From NCBI RefSeq assembly GCF_009729855.1, contig NZ_WODA01000006.1, forward strand, positions 62,001 through 126,000: 64,000 nt of DNA, read 5' to 3'. This DNA is from Agromyces luteolus. GTDB lineage: Bacteria; Actinomycetota; Actinomycetes; Actinomycetales; Microbacteriaceae. This document shows, piece by piece, positions 32,038 through 40,007 of this stretch. Both the position numbers and the translations under genes were made by a program. The number at the start of each line of letters is the position of its first letter. Position 1 is the first letter of the stretch. The notes under the pieces were generated by a model, which ran no database searches, was not told the DNA's origin, and saw nothing but the letters and a program-made list of their open reading frames with translations.

Positions 32038-32811
32038 TCAGCCTCGCGAACGCCGACGACGGGCCGGGGTCGCCTGCGCCAGGGTCTCCGCCTCGAGCAT
32101 CTCCAGCACGCCGTCGCGCACCCCCTCGAGGTGATGCTGCAGCAGCTGCACGGCGGGTTCGACCTCGCCCGCCGCGACGGCATCCGTCAGCTCGTCGTGC
32201 GAGTGGTGGTGCGTGTCGTCACCGACGAGGCGCCACCCGAGCATGTAGCGACCGACCTTCAGCCGGAGCTGCTCGATGAGCTCCCACTGGATCGGGCGGC
32301 GGGCGGCGTCGTATAGCTCCGCGTAGAACGCGGTCCTCGCGTCGACGAAGTCGCCTCCCTCCTGCTTCGCGTCGGCGGTGCGGCCGAGTTCGCGGAGGCG
32401 GGCCAGGCGCTGGTCGGTCATGTCGGCCATCGACTGCCGCAGCGCCTCCGTCTCGAGCAGGATGCGCAACTGGTAGACCTCGCGCGCCTGCTCGACCGAG
32501 AGCGACTTGACGACGGCTCCGCGCCGATCGTGGAACTCCACGAGACCGTCGGACTCGAGCTGGATGAGGGCCGAGCGCACGGGCAGCCGCGAGACGCCGA
32601 TCAGCTCGGCCAGCGTCTCCTGCCGCAGCTTGTGCCCGGGCGGGAGCGTTCCGTCGAGGATCGCCTCGCGGATGATGTCGTACGCCATGACGCCCACCGA
32701 CCGGTACCCGACGGCGTGGCGGCCGGCGAGTCGAGCGAGCGCGGCCTCGGGATCGCGCGGCGCCCCGGCGTCGATGGACTCGTCAGCACCGTTGGTCTCG
32801 CCTGCCGTCAT
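32038..32811 (-). CDS. GntR-family regulator, FCD (FadR) subfamily
   Basis: The 257-residue protein has an N-terminal winged helix (VMAYDIIREAILDGTLPPGHKLRQETLAELIGVSRLPVRSALIQLESDGLVEF, ~41-93) and an all-helical FCD ligand domain beginning VYQLRILLETEALRQSMA with the usual Asp/His metal-ligand pattern (HHHSHDELTDAV, HHLEGVRDGV). ATG 32811 is preferred; a GTG at 32838 is possible. It lies between the F420 operon and the second cofE. TGGAT-type palindromes in front of the F420 operon, both catabolic operons and this gene are its most likely targets. Confidence 0.88.
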   Translation of the reverse strand: MTAGETNGADESIDAGAPRDPEAALARLAGRHAVGYRSVGVMAYDIIREAILDGTLPPGHKLRQETLAELIGVSRLPVRSALIQLESDGLVEFHDRRGAVVKSLSVEQAREVYQLRILLETEALRQSMADMTDQRLARLRELGRTADAKQEGGDFVDARTAFYAELYDAARRPIQWELIEQLRLKVGRYMLGWRLVGDDTHHHSHDELTDAVAAGEVEPAVQLLQHHLEGVRDGVLEMLEAETLAQATPARRRRSRG

Positions 32812-32854
32812 GGATCCCGAATGTATCGGAAAGATCACGGCGAAGTCTGCATCT

Positions 32855-32869
32855 TGGATCCAGAAATCG
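32855..32869. promoter_or_regulatory. Operator-like half-palindrome upstream of the GntR gene, copy 5 (weak)
   Basis: The sequence TTGGATCCAG has the core TGGATCCA palindrome shared with 18126-18144, but the second half-site (AATCG) is degenerate. It lies 44 bp before the GntR start; a further TGGAT half-site overlaps the start codon. Autoregulation is inferred. Confidence 0.45.
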
Positions 32870-32901
32870 AGTTGCGCGCCGTGCCGGCGGGCGCGAACCC
32901 G

Positions 32902-33690
32902 TCACTCCGCGCGCAGCGGCCCCTCGGCCTGCGCCTCGTCGAAGCCGGCGCGATAGCCCTCGTCGTACGCCTCCTCGGCGCCCTGGCGGAACAGGTCGCG
33001 ATCGGCCGGTCGCACGATCGAGCGGGCGCCCGGCAGGTCGAGGTCGCCCACGAGATGGCCGAGCCCGCGGACGACCGCCACCGGCACGCCGGCGGACTTG
33101 CCCTTCACGAGCTCCGCCGCGCCGGCGAGCTCGTCGGCCACGCACGGCATCGTGACCGCGAGCGGCTTGCCCGCGGCATCCGACTGCCCCCGGAGGTCGT
33201 CGAAGACGTGCACGCCGGCCGCACCGATCGCGATGTCGGTCTGCCCCTCGCGCCACGGCCGACCGAGCGTGTCGGAGAGCAGCACCCCGACCCGCGCGCC
33301 GGTGAGCGAGCGGATGCCGGTGGCCAGCGCCCGGGCGGAGGCGTCGGGGTCGACGGGCAGGAGCAGCACCGTCCCCTCCGGCGCGTTCGACGCGTCGACA
33401 CCCGCGGCGGCCCCGATGATGCCGAGCCGGTTCTCGACGATGCGGGTCGTGAACTCGCCCGTCTGGCGGGTCGCGACGACGCGGACCGTCTCGTCGGTGA
33501 TGGCCTGCTCCCGATCGTCGGCCTGCACGATGCGCCCCTCGGCCTTCGAGACGATCTTCGACGTCACGACGAGGATGTCGCCGTCGGCGAGCGGTTCGTC
33601 GATCGCGCCGACGATGAGCGCCGCCAGGTCGACCCCGACGCCGATCTCGGGCAGGCCCTCGACGCCCTCGATGCTGTACCTCACGCCCAC
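32902..33690 (-). CDS. cofE: CofE, F420-0:gamma-glutamyl ligase, copy 2
   Basis: The 262-residue protein is by eye about three-quarters identical to copy 1: [64 protein letters not shown] and [19 protein letters not shown] are shared. The tail ([18 protein letters not shown]) differs. Like copy 1 it lacks the FbiB nitroreductase domain. GTG 33690 is chosen because GGAGGG lies 6 nt upstream and the family starts near R-Y-S-I-E-G. It stands alone, upstream of the GntR gene on the same strand. Confidence 0.92.
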   Translation of the reverse strand: MGVRYSIEGVEGLPEIGVGVDLAALIVGAIDEPLADGDILVVTSKIVSKAEGRIVQADDREQAITDETVRVVATRQTGEFTTRIVENRLGIIGAAAGVDASNAPEGTVLLLPVDPDASARALATGIRSLTGARVGVLLSDTLGRPWREGQTDIAIGAAGVHVFDDLRGQSDAAGKPLAVTMPCVADELAGAAELVKGKSAGVPVAVVRGLGHLVGDLDLPGARSIVRPADRDLFRQGAEEAYDEGYRAGFDEAQAEGPLRAE

Positions 33691-33787
33691 GCCGCACCCT
33701 CCGCTCGCCCTCCTCACATCTTGGCAGCAGCCGCCCTCGCTGTCAGACTTCGGTCAGGCGCGCGGGGCGCGCCCGGGGGAGGGTCGG

Positions 33788-34153
33788 ATGTCCGAGGTCG
33801 TCGCCGCACCCGCGAAGCGGCCCGTGATCGTGTGGGACCTGGTGCTCACGATCGTGCTGCTCGCCCTCATGGCGGGACTGGCGTTCGTGCTGCTCTTCTT
33901 CTCGTTCTTCCTCGCGTTCGCGGGCGACTCGTGCGGGGCCTCCTCGACGTGCGACTACGACCGCATGGGCACGGGCATGCTGCTCGCCATGATCCTGCCG
34001 ATCGTCGTCGCACTGATCGCGCTCGTCGCCGCGGTCGTCGTGCTCGTCCTCAAGCGCATCGCGTTCTGGATCCCGATCGTCGGGATGGTGCTCATGGTCG
34101 GCGCGTTCGCGCTCGGCGCGGGGATCACCGCGTCGGGCGTGCAACCGGCGTAG
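33788..34153 (+). CDS. Small integral membrane protein (DUF6264-like)
   Basis: The 121-residue protein has three to four helices (~17-45, ~63-86, ~92-115) and a Cys-containing loop between the first and second (GDSCGASSTCDYDRMG). GGGGGAGGG precedes the ATG. It resembles a Microbacteriaceae DUF6264-type membrane protein from memory; the function is unknown. Divergent from cofE copy 2. Confidence 0.65.
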   Translation: MSEVVAAPAKRPVIVWDLVLTIVLLALMAGLAFVLLFFSFFLAFAGDSCGASSTCDYDRMGTGMLLAMILPIVVALIALVAAVVVLVLKRIAFWIPIVGMVLMVGAFALGAGITASGVQPA

Positions 34154-34156
34154 CAT
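34151..34156 (+). promoter_or_regulatory. -10 hexamer for a leaderless transcript
   Basis: TAGCAT overlaps the stop codon of the preceding gene and ends 6 nt before the ATG at 34163. No Shine-Dalgarno is available. Confidence 0.45.
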
Positions 34157-34162
34157 CCGGCC

Positions 34163-34693
34163 ATGGCATCCCACTCGATGGACGAGGCGGGCGCGGCGGC
34201 GCCCCGAGCAGAGCACTCGGGGGCGGCACAGGAGCGCCACGAGACCGAGGCCGAACGCCAGGACCGGAAGTTCAACGACATCCTCCAGGAGCTCCGCGTC
34301 GTCATGACCGGCACGCAGCTCATCACCGGATTCCTCCTCGCCGTCGCGTTCCAGCCGAAGTTCGCCGAGCTCGAGGCAGGGGAGGTCGTGCTCTACCTCG
34401 TGCTCGTCGTCCTCGCGACGACCGCCACGATGCTCGGCCTCGCGCCCGTGATCCTGCACCGGCAGCTCAGCGGCAAGAAGCAGAAGGACCGGGTCGTGCG
34501 GATCGCGAACACGCTGCTGCTGATCCTGCTCGTCGTCGTGTCGCTCGTGGCCGCGGGCGTGGCCATGCTCATCTTCGACGTGACCGTGAACCGCCAGGCC
34601 GGGTACGTCGCGGGCGGAGTGGCGCTGCTCCTGCTGCTCGCGTTCTGGACCGTGGTGCCCCGCATCGGCCGGCACGAGCCGCGACGGCGTTGA
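34163..34693 (+). CDS. DUF6328-family membrane protein
   Basis: The 176-residue protein has a charged N terminus (EAERQDRKFNDILQELRVVMTGTQLITGFLLAVAFQPKF), then four helices. This pattern is that of the widespread actinobacterial DUF6328 family. No function is known. It starts 6 nt after TAGCAT, so it may be leaderless. Confidence 0.75.
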   Translation: MASHSMDEAGAAAPRAEHSGAAQERHETEAERQDRKFNDILQELRVVMTGTQLITGFLLAVAFQPKFAELEAGEVVLYLVLVVLATTATMLGLAPVILHRQLSGKKQKDRVVRIANTLLLILLVVVSLVAAGVAMLIFDVTVNRQAGYVAGGVALLLLLAFWTVVPRIGRHEPRRR

Positions 34694-34811
34694 CGCCGGC
34701 GCCGAGCGTGCCCCGTGTGGGGGTGTCGCGCACCGGATCCCCCGCCGCCTAGCATGTGCCGGAGGGGCTGCCCGAGCCCCGAAACCCTACGACCCTGAAA
34801 GGGATCCGACG

Positions 34812-36302
34812 ATGGTGTCAACCGCCCCCGCGGGGCTGCGACGCGCTGCCGTGCTCGCCGCAAGCCTCACCCTCCTCGGCGCCGGCGCGCTCCCCGCCCA
34901 TGCCGCCGAACCCGACCGCCCGCTGGCGCAGTCCCAGTCCGTGGAATCGGAGCAGCCGCGCACCGATCCGATCGCCCCTCGCGACGGTCGTTCCCTCGGG
35001 GCGTCCGCGACGGCGGCCGCCGTCGAGTCCTCGGATGCCGCGATGTCCCTCCGTTCCGCGGGGACGGGGTCGATCTCGGGGACGATCGAGGAACTGGTCG
35101 ACTACAACGCGGCCGCACCGCTGCAGGGCGCGACGGTGACGGCGTTCACCTACGACGCCGGGACGGGCACCCTCTCCGCGCCGGTCGCGAGCGCGACCAG
35201 CGCGGCAGACGGGTCCTACTCGATCACGGGACTCGACGCAGGCGACTACGTCGTACTGGTGGAGGACGGATCGGCCGGCTCGAAGCTGCTCCCCGACTTC
35301 TACCCCAACCAGGCGTTCGCCGCGTACGCGTCGCAGATCGCCGTGGCCGACGGCCAGGACTCCCCCGGCATCGACGAGGTGCTCGCCCCGATGCTGAGCG
35401 ACTACATCGCCGGCGCGACGCGATACGAGACCTCCGCGGCGATCGCGGCCGAGTTCCCGTCGGGCGTGGACTGCGTGTACGTCGCGTCGGGACAGAACTT
35501 CCCCGATGCGCTGAGCGCCGCACCCGCGGCGGCCACGTGCGGCGGGCCGCTGCTGCTCGTGTCGCCGACCGCCGTCCCCGGGGCCATCGCCGACGAGCTC
35601 GTGCGCCTGGATCCCGCGACGATCCACATCGCGGGCGGAACGGTCGCCGTGTCGGCGAGCGTGCAGTCGACGCTCGCCGGGCTCGTTCCCGGCGCCGACG
35701 TGAAGCGGTACGCGGGCGCCGACCGGTACGCCACCTCGCGCCTCATCGTCGACGGCGCGTTCGGCGCGACCGAATTGGTCTGGATCGCGACCGGACTCAA
35801 CTTCCCGGACGCGCTCGCCGCGAGCAACGCCGCGGCCGCGTACCGCGAGCCGGTGCTGATCGTCCCGGGCAGGTCGGCGTCGCTCAACGACGCGACCATG
35901 AAGACGATCGCGAACCGATCGCCCGAGGCGGTCATCATCGCCGGCGGCACCGCCGTGGTGTCCACGGGCATCGAGGACCAGTTGTGGGCGCAGTACGGCA
36001 TGCTCCGCCTGTCCGGCCCGGACCGCTACGCCACGTCGCTCGCGATCAACGAATGGGCGTGGCACGCCCCCGCCGGCGCCAACTCCGTGTACGCGTTCGT
36101 CACGAACGGCACGAAGTTCCCTGACGCGCTCTCGGGTGCCGCGCTCGCCGGCGGCCTCGCGTACGCCCCGATGTACACGGTGCCGCCGACGTGCGTGCCC
36201 GACGCCGTGCAGGAGCACATCGCCGACCTCGGCGTCTACGAGACGTACCTCCTGGGGTACTTCTCCGAGATCTCGTTCGAGGAGCCGCTGAAGCGCTGCT
36301 GA
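34812..36302 (+). CDS. Secreted cell-wall-binding repeat protein with Cna-B/SdrD-like domain
   Basis: The 496-residue protein has an N-terminal signal (RRAAVLAASLTLLGAGALPAHA), then a region beginning GTGSISGTIEEL (~75) and continuing through DGSYSITGLDAGDYVVLVED, a carboxypeptidase-regulatory/SdrD-B-like beta sandwich. Three cell-wall-binding-2 repeats (PF04122 type) follow. Each has the ATRYETSAAIA / ADRYATSRLIV / PDRYATSLAIN opening and FPDALSA/FPDALAA motif. It is probably anchored non-covalently to wall polymers. Confidence 0.85.
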   Translation: MVSTAPAGLRRAAVLAASLTLLGAGALPAHAAEPDRPLAQSQSVESEQPRTDPIAPRDGRSLGASATAAAVESSDAAMSLRSAGTGSISGTIEELVDYNAAAPLQGATVTAFTYDAGTGTLSAPVASATSAADGSYSITGLDAGDYVVLVEDGSAGSKLLPDFYPNQAFAAYASQIAVADGQDSPGIDEVLAPMLSDYIAGATRYETSAAIAAEFPSGVDCVYVASGQNFPDALSAAPAAATCGGPLLLVSPTAVPGAIADELVRLDPATIHIAGGTVAVSASVQSTLAGLVPGADVKRYAGADRYATSRLIVDGAFGATELVWIATGLNFPDALAASNAAAAYREPVLIVPGRSASLNDATMKTIANRSPEAVIIAGGTAVVSTGIEDQLWAQYGMLRLSGPDRYATSLAINEWAWHAPAGANSVYAFVTNGTKFPDALSGAALAGGLAYAPMYTVPPTCVPDAVQEHIADLGVYETYLLGYFSEISFEEPLKRC

Positions 36303-36322
36303 CCGGCAGGGCCGACGAGGAG

Positions 36323-36350
36323 GGGGGTGCCGACGGTTCGGCACCCCCTC
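36323..36350 (+). terminator. Terminator after the cell-wall-binding repeat gene
   Basis: GGGGGTGCCG (36323-36332) pairs perfectly with CGGCACCCCC (36339-36348) around ACGGTT, followed by TCTCCGTTCC. It is 21 bp after the stop. Confidence 0.85.
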
Positions 36351-36404
36351 TCCGTTCCGGGTCCGCGAGTCGTCCGGGCGTCCGGCACGGTCGGCGGCCG
36401 ACCC

Positions 36405-36410
36405 TAGGCT
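36405..36410 (+). promoter_or_regulatory. -10 hexamer for a leaderless transcript
   Basis: TAGGCT ends 7 nt before the ATG of the exonuclease III gene. Confidence 0.45.
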
Positions 36411-36417
36411 TGCATCC

Positions 36418-37263
36418 ATGCGCATCGCCACCTGGAACGTCAACTCGATCCGCACCCGATACGGGCGCGTGGTCGACTGGATGGTGCGCGAGGACGTCGA
36501 CGTGCTCGCGATGCAGGAGATCAAGTGCAAGGCCGAGCAGTTCCCGCACGACGCGTTCGAGCAGGCCGGCTACGACCTCGCCCTCCACGGGCTGAACCAG
36601 TGGAACGGCGTCGCGATCGCGAGCCGCCTGCCGATCGCCGACGTCGAGACCGAGTTCCCCGGCATGCCGGGCTTCCTCAAGGGGCACGAGGGCCCCGACC
36701 TGCCGAAGGAGGCGCGCGCGATCGGCGCGACCGTCGACGGCATCCGCCTCTGGAGCCTCTACGTGCCGAACGGCCGCTCCCTCGGCGACCCGCACTACAC
36801 GTACAAGCTCGACTGGCTCGCCGCCCTCGCCGACCTCGCCCGAAGCGAGACGACCGCGCGCCCCGAGCGTCCCTTCGCGCTCATGGGCGACTTCAACATC
36901 GCGCCGCTCGACGAGGACAACGGCGACCCGACCGTCATCGAGGGCGTCACCACCCACGTCTCGCCGCCCGAGCGCGCGGCGTTCCGCGCGCTCGAGGAGG
37001 CGGGCCTGAGCGACGTCGTCCGGCCGATCGTCCCGACCGGCTACACCTACTGGGACTACAAGCAGCTCCGCTTCCCCCGCAACGAGGGCCTGCGGATCGA
37101 CTTCGTGCTCGGCTCGTCCGCGTTCGCCGACCAGGTGACGGATGCCTCGATCCACCGCAACGAGCGGAAGGGCGACGCACCGAGCGACCACGTGCCCGTG
37201 CTCGTGGAGCTCGCTCGCGAGGAGTCGACCGATGACGACGACCTGCCCATGATCTTCGGCTGA
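36418..37263 (+). CDS. xth: Exodeoxyribonuclease III (AP endonuclease family)
   Basis: The 281-residue protein has all motifs of the ExoIII/APE1 family: MRIATWNVNSIRTR, MQEIKCKAEQFP (metal-binding Glu), LWSLYVPNGRS (catalytic Tyr), LMGDFNIAPLDEDNGD (catalytic Asp/Asn) and APSDHVPVLVEL (terminal Asp-His). It acts in base-excision repair on abasic sites and as a 3'-5' exonuclease. The start is the only plausible ATG and follows TAGGCT. Confidence 0.95.
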   Translation: MRIATWNVNSIRTRYGRVVDWMVREDVDVLAMQEIKCKAEQFPHDAFEQAGYDLALHGLNQWNGVAIASRLPIADVETEFPGMPGFLKGHEGPDLPKEARAIGATVDGIRLWSLYVPNGRSLGDPHYTYKLDWLAALADLARSETTARPERPFALMGDFNIAPLDEDNGDPTVIEGVTTHVSPPERAAFRALEEAGLSDVVRPIVPTGYTYWDYKQLRFPRNEGLRIDFVLGSSAFADQVTDASIHRNERKGDAPSDHVPVLVELAREESTDDDDLPMIFG

Positions 37264-37324
37264 CACCGCCGAGGGTGTTCGACCGCCCGTCCGCAACCCC
37301 GACCGCGCATCCAGCGCGAGGGGT

Positions 37325-37330
37325 TACCCT
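37325..37330 (+). promoter_or_regulatory. -10 hexamer for a leaderless transcript
   Basis: TACCCT ends 7 nt before the ATG of the kinase gene; the gap (TCGTCAG) has no Shine-Dalgarno. Confidence 0.5.
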
Positions 37331-37337
37331 TCGTCAG

Positions 37338-38672
37338 ATGGACTCCCCCACGGAACAGGTCGCGAACACCGCGACCGACCCGGTCCTCGGCTCGATCCTC
37401 GCCGACCGGTACCGCGTCGACGGCCTCATCGGGCGCGGCGGCATGGCCGCCGTCTACCGCGCCGACGACCTCGCGCTCGGCCGACGCGTCGCCGTCAAGG
37501 TGTTCACGGCTTCGACCGAGGGCATCGACGACGCCGACCGCCGCCGGTCCGAGACGGCCCTCCTCGCGAGCCTCACCCACCCGGCGCTCGTCACGCTCTT
37601 CGACGCCGCGAAGGACCCGGCGAGCCGCCGCGAGTTCCTCGTCATGGAACTCGTCGAGGGCGAGGACCTCCGCAAGGTGCTCGAGCGCGGCCCGATCCCG
37701 CTCCGCGATGCCGCACGCATGCTCGCGGACCTCGCCGAGGGGTTGCACGTCATCCATTCCCGGGGCATCGTGCATCGCGATGTGAAGCCGGCGAACGTGC
37801 TGCTCGCGCCCGCGCACCTGCCCACCCGACGCTGGAACGCCAAGCTCGCCGACTTCGGCATCGCGCGCCTCCTCGACGAGTCGCGCCTGACCGCGACCGG
37901 CCGGATCATCGGCACGCCCGGCTACCTCAGCCCCGAGCAGGTGCGCGGCGAGCCGGTCGGCAGCAGCGCCGACGTGTACGCGCTCGGGCTGCTCGTGCTC
38001 GAGTCGCTCACCGGTGTCCAGCCGTTCCCCGGCCCGGCGCTGGAGTCGGCGAGCGCACGCCTCGTGCGCGATCCCGACGTCCCGAACGGTCTCCCGGCCG
38101 ACTGGCGCGAACTGCTGGCCGCCATGACGGCACGGGATGCCGCGCAGCGGCCGACCGCGCTCGACGTCGCGCTCGCGACCGAGACGCTCCCGACCGACGC
38201 GGCCGATGCGGCGGCCCCGGCCGCCGACGCGACCGCGGCGATCACGCGTCCGCCGGCGGAAGCGGATGACACGCGGATCCTCCCGGCGACCCGCGTCGTC
38301 GCCGCGGAGTCGGAGTCGGAGTCCGCGTGGGCGACCTCGGAGCCTGCGTCAGCGGCCACGTCGCCGTCGTCGCCCGACGACGACGCCACCGCGGCGACCC
38401 GCATCCTGACGGGCATCGCCCCGGCGTCGCCGGCCGTCCCGGTCGCGACCGGCCACGGCGCCACGGGCAGGCGGCTCCCACGACGCGTCGTCCTCGCGGT
38501 CGCCGCGGCGCTGGTGCTCATCGGGGCGGTCGTGGTCGTCCCGATCACGGTCGGCGCCCTCGCGGGCGACGGCGCAGCGACCGAGCCGACCCCGTCCGAA
38601 GCCCCGATGCCGAGCGTCGGGGGCGACCTCGGAACCCACCTCGACCAGCTGGAGGAGGCGGTGTCGCCATGA
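37338..38672 (+). CDS. Membrane-anchored serine/threonine protein kinase
   Basis: The 444-residue PknB-type kinase has a glycine-rich loop IGRGGMAAVYRADDLALGRRVAVKVF (Lys in VAVKVF), catalytic loop GIVHRDVKPANVLL, activation start LADFGIARLL and the TPGYLSPEQV P+1 segment. An acidic/Ala-rich linker follows (~285-380), then one membrane helix (~385-407) and a short external tail (~37 residues) without PASTA repeats. The stop overlaps the start of the following lipoprotein gene (ATGA), so the two are translated together. Confidence 0.93.
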   Translation: MDSPTEQVANTATDPVLGSILADRYRVDGLIGRGGMAAVYRADDLALGRRVAVKVFTASTEGIDDADRRRSETALLASLTHPALVTLFDAAKDPASRREFLVMELVEGEDLRKVLERGPIPLRDAARMLADLAEGLHVIHSRGIVHRDVKPANVLLAPAHLPTRRWNAKLADFGIARLLDESRLTATGRIIGTPGYLSPEQVRGEPVGSSADVYALGLLVLESLTGVQPFPGPALESASARLVRDPDVPNGLPADWRELLAAMTARDAAQRPTALDVALATETLPTDAADAAAPAADATAAITRPPAEADDTRILPATRVVAAESESESAWATSEPASAATSPSSPDDDATAATRILTGIAPASPAVPVATGHGATGRRLPRRVVLAVAAALVLIGAVVVVPITVGALAGDGAATEPTPSEAPMPSVGGDLGTHLDQLEEAVSP

Positions 38673-39133
38673 CCGTCCGTCTGCACCGCGCGGTGGCCGC
38701 GGCATCCGCCACCATCGCCCTCGTCGTCGGCCTCGCCGGGTGCGCGCCCGGGCAGGACGGGTCGTCCGACATGACGGGCCTCCGCGCGCAGGTCGTCTCG
38801 ATCGCCGAGTCGTCGTCGAACGGCGATTTCGCCGACGCGCTCGCGCGCCTCGACGCCCTGCAGGCCGAGGTCGACGCGGCCGAGGCCGACGGCAGCCTCG
38901 ACGGCGACCGCGCGGCGAGCATCACGGAGGCGATCGCGCTGGTGCGCACCGACCTCGAGGCGGCGATCGCCGCGGCGACGCCCAGCCCGACGCCGACTCC
39001 GACGCCCACCGAGGCTTCCGACGGCGATGACGACGACGCCGACGAGGAGGACTCCGACAACAGCGGCTCGGGCAACTCCGACGACAAGCCCGGCAAGGGC
39101 AAGGGGCGCGACAAGGGCGGCGACGACGACTGA
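38669..39133 (+). CDS. Lipoprotein coupled to the Ser/Thr kinase
   Basis: The 154-residue protein has a lipobox (VGLAGC). A helical middle part (~35-100; LRAQVVSIAESSSNGDFADALARLDALQAEVDAAEADGSL) is followed by a TPSPTPTPTPTE linker and an Asp/Ser/Lys-rich tail (DDDDADEEDSDNSGSG, then KGKGRDKGG). The ATG overlaps the kinase stop by 4 bp. It may be the external partner that the kinase's own short extracellular tail does not provide; this is inference. Confidence 0.75.
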   Translation: MTVRLHRAVAAASATIALVVGLAGCAPGQDGSSDMTGLRAQVVSIAESSSNGDFADALARLDALQAEVDAAEADGSLDGDRAASITEAIALVRTDLEAAIAAATPSPTPTPTPTEASDGDDDDADEEDSDNSGSGNSDDKPGKGKGRDKGGDDD

Positions 39134-39141
39134 CGGGCGGC

Positions 39142-39987
39142 TCAGCCGCGCCCGGTGAACCGCTCCATCGACCGGTAGACCCCGAAGCCGTCCCCGACGA
39201 CGCGGTCGAACACGCGGGTGGGGAGCAGCCCGCGCAGCGCGCGGGAGAGTCGCACGCTCGCGGGCAGCTCGACGAGCGGCCGCCCGGCGAGCATCGCGCG
39301 CCAGACGCGATCGACGACGAACTCGGGCTCGAGCACGGGCGCGAGGATCGGGCCGCGCGCGCCAGCGAACATGCCCGTCGCGATGTACGACGGCGTCACC
39401 GTGGTCACGGCCACGTGCCGGTGTCCCGCCTGCTCGAGCTCGAGCCGCAGCGAATCGCTCCAGCCGTTCAGCGCCGCCTTCGACGCGGCGTACGCGGCCA
39501 TGCGCGGGTTCGCGAGCGTGCCCGCCGCGCTGCCGACGTTGACGATCCGGGCGGGTCGGCCGCGGGCGATCATCGCGGGCAGGAACTCCCGCGTGACGTA
39601 CATCGGCGCGAGCGCGTTCACGAGCATCGTCGGCCGCACGTCCTCGCCGCTGTCGGCCTCCCAGAAGTAGGCGTTGCCGCGGACGATGCCGGCGTTGTTC
39701 ACGAGCACGTCGGGCGTGCCGAGTTCGCGCCGGACCTTGTGCGCCGCCTTCGCGATCGCGCCCGGCTCCGCGACGTCGACCACGTACGAGCGCACGCGCG
39801 TCCGCCCCCGCGCCCGACGCCCGAGTTCGTCGGCCGTGCGCGCGAGCGACGCGGCGGCGCGGTCCCAGAGCACGACGGATGCCGCGCCCTCGGCGACGGC
39901 CCGCTCGGCGTACATGCGGCCCATGCCGCCGGCCGCGCCGGTGATCAGGAGGTTCGCGCCACGAACGGTTCTCGCCATGGGGGACAT
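39142..39987 (-). CDS. Short-chain dehydrogenase/reductase
   Basis: The ~281-residue SDR has the cofactor motif LLITGAAGGMGRMYAER (TGxxxGxG), VDVAEPGA, LVNNAGIVRG, a catalytic Ser in VNVGSAAGT and YAASKAALNGW (Tyr/Lys). A ~60-residue C-terminal extension (VVDRVWRAMLAGRPLVELPASVRLSRALRGLL) is common in membrane-associated actinobacterial SDRs. Two ATGs (39987 and 39978) are possible starts; neither has a strong Shine-Dalgarno. Substrate unknown. Confidence 0.85.
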   Translation of the reverse strand: MSPMARTVRGANLLITGAAGGMGRMYAERAVAEGAASVVLWDRAAASLARTADELGRRARGRTRVRSYVVDVAEPGAIAKAAHKVRRELGTPDVLVNNAGIVRGNAYFWEADSGEDVRPTMLVNALAPMYVTREFLPAMIARGRPARIVNVGSAAGTLANPRMAAYAASKAALNGWSDSLRLELEQAGHRHVAVTTVTPSYIATGMFAGARGPILAPVLEPEFVVDRVWRAMLAGRPLVELPASVRLSRALRGLLPTRVFDRVVGDGFGVYRSMERFTGRG

Positions 39988-40007
39988 TCTCGCAAGCCGC
40001 CCGCGGT

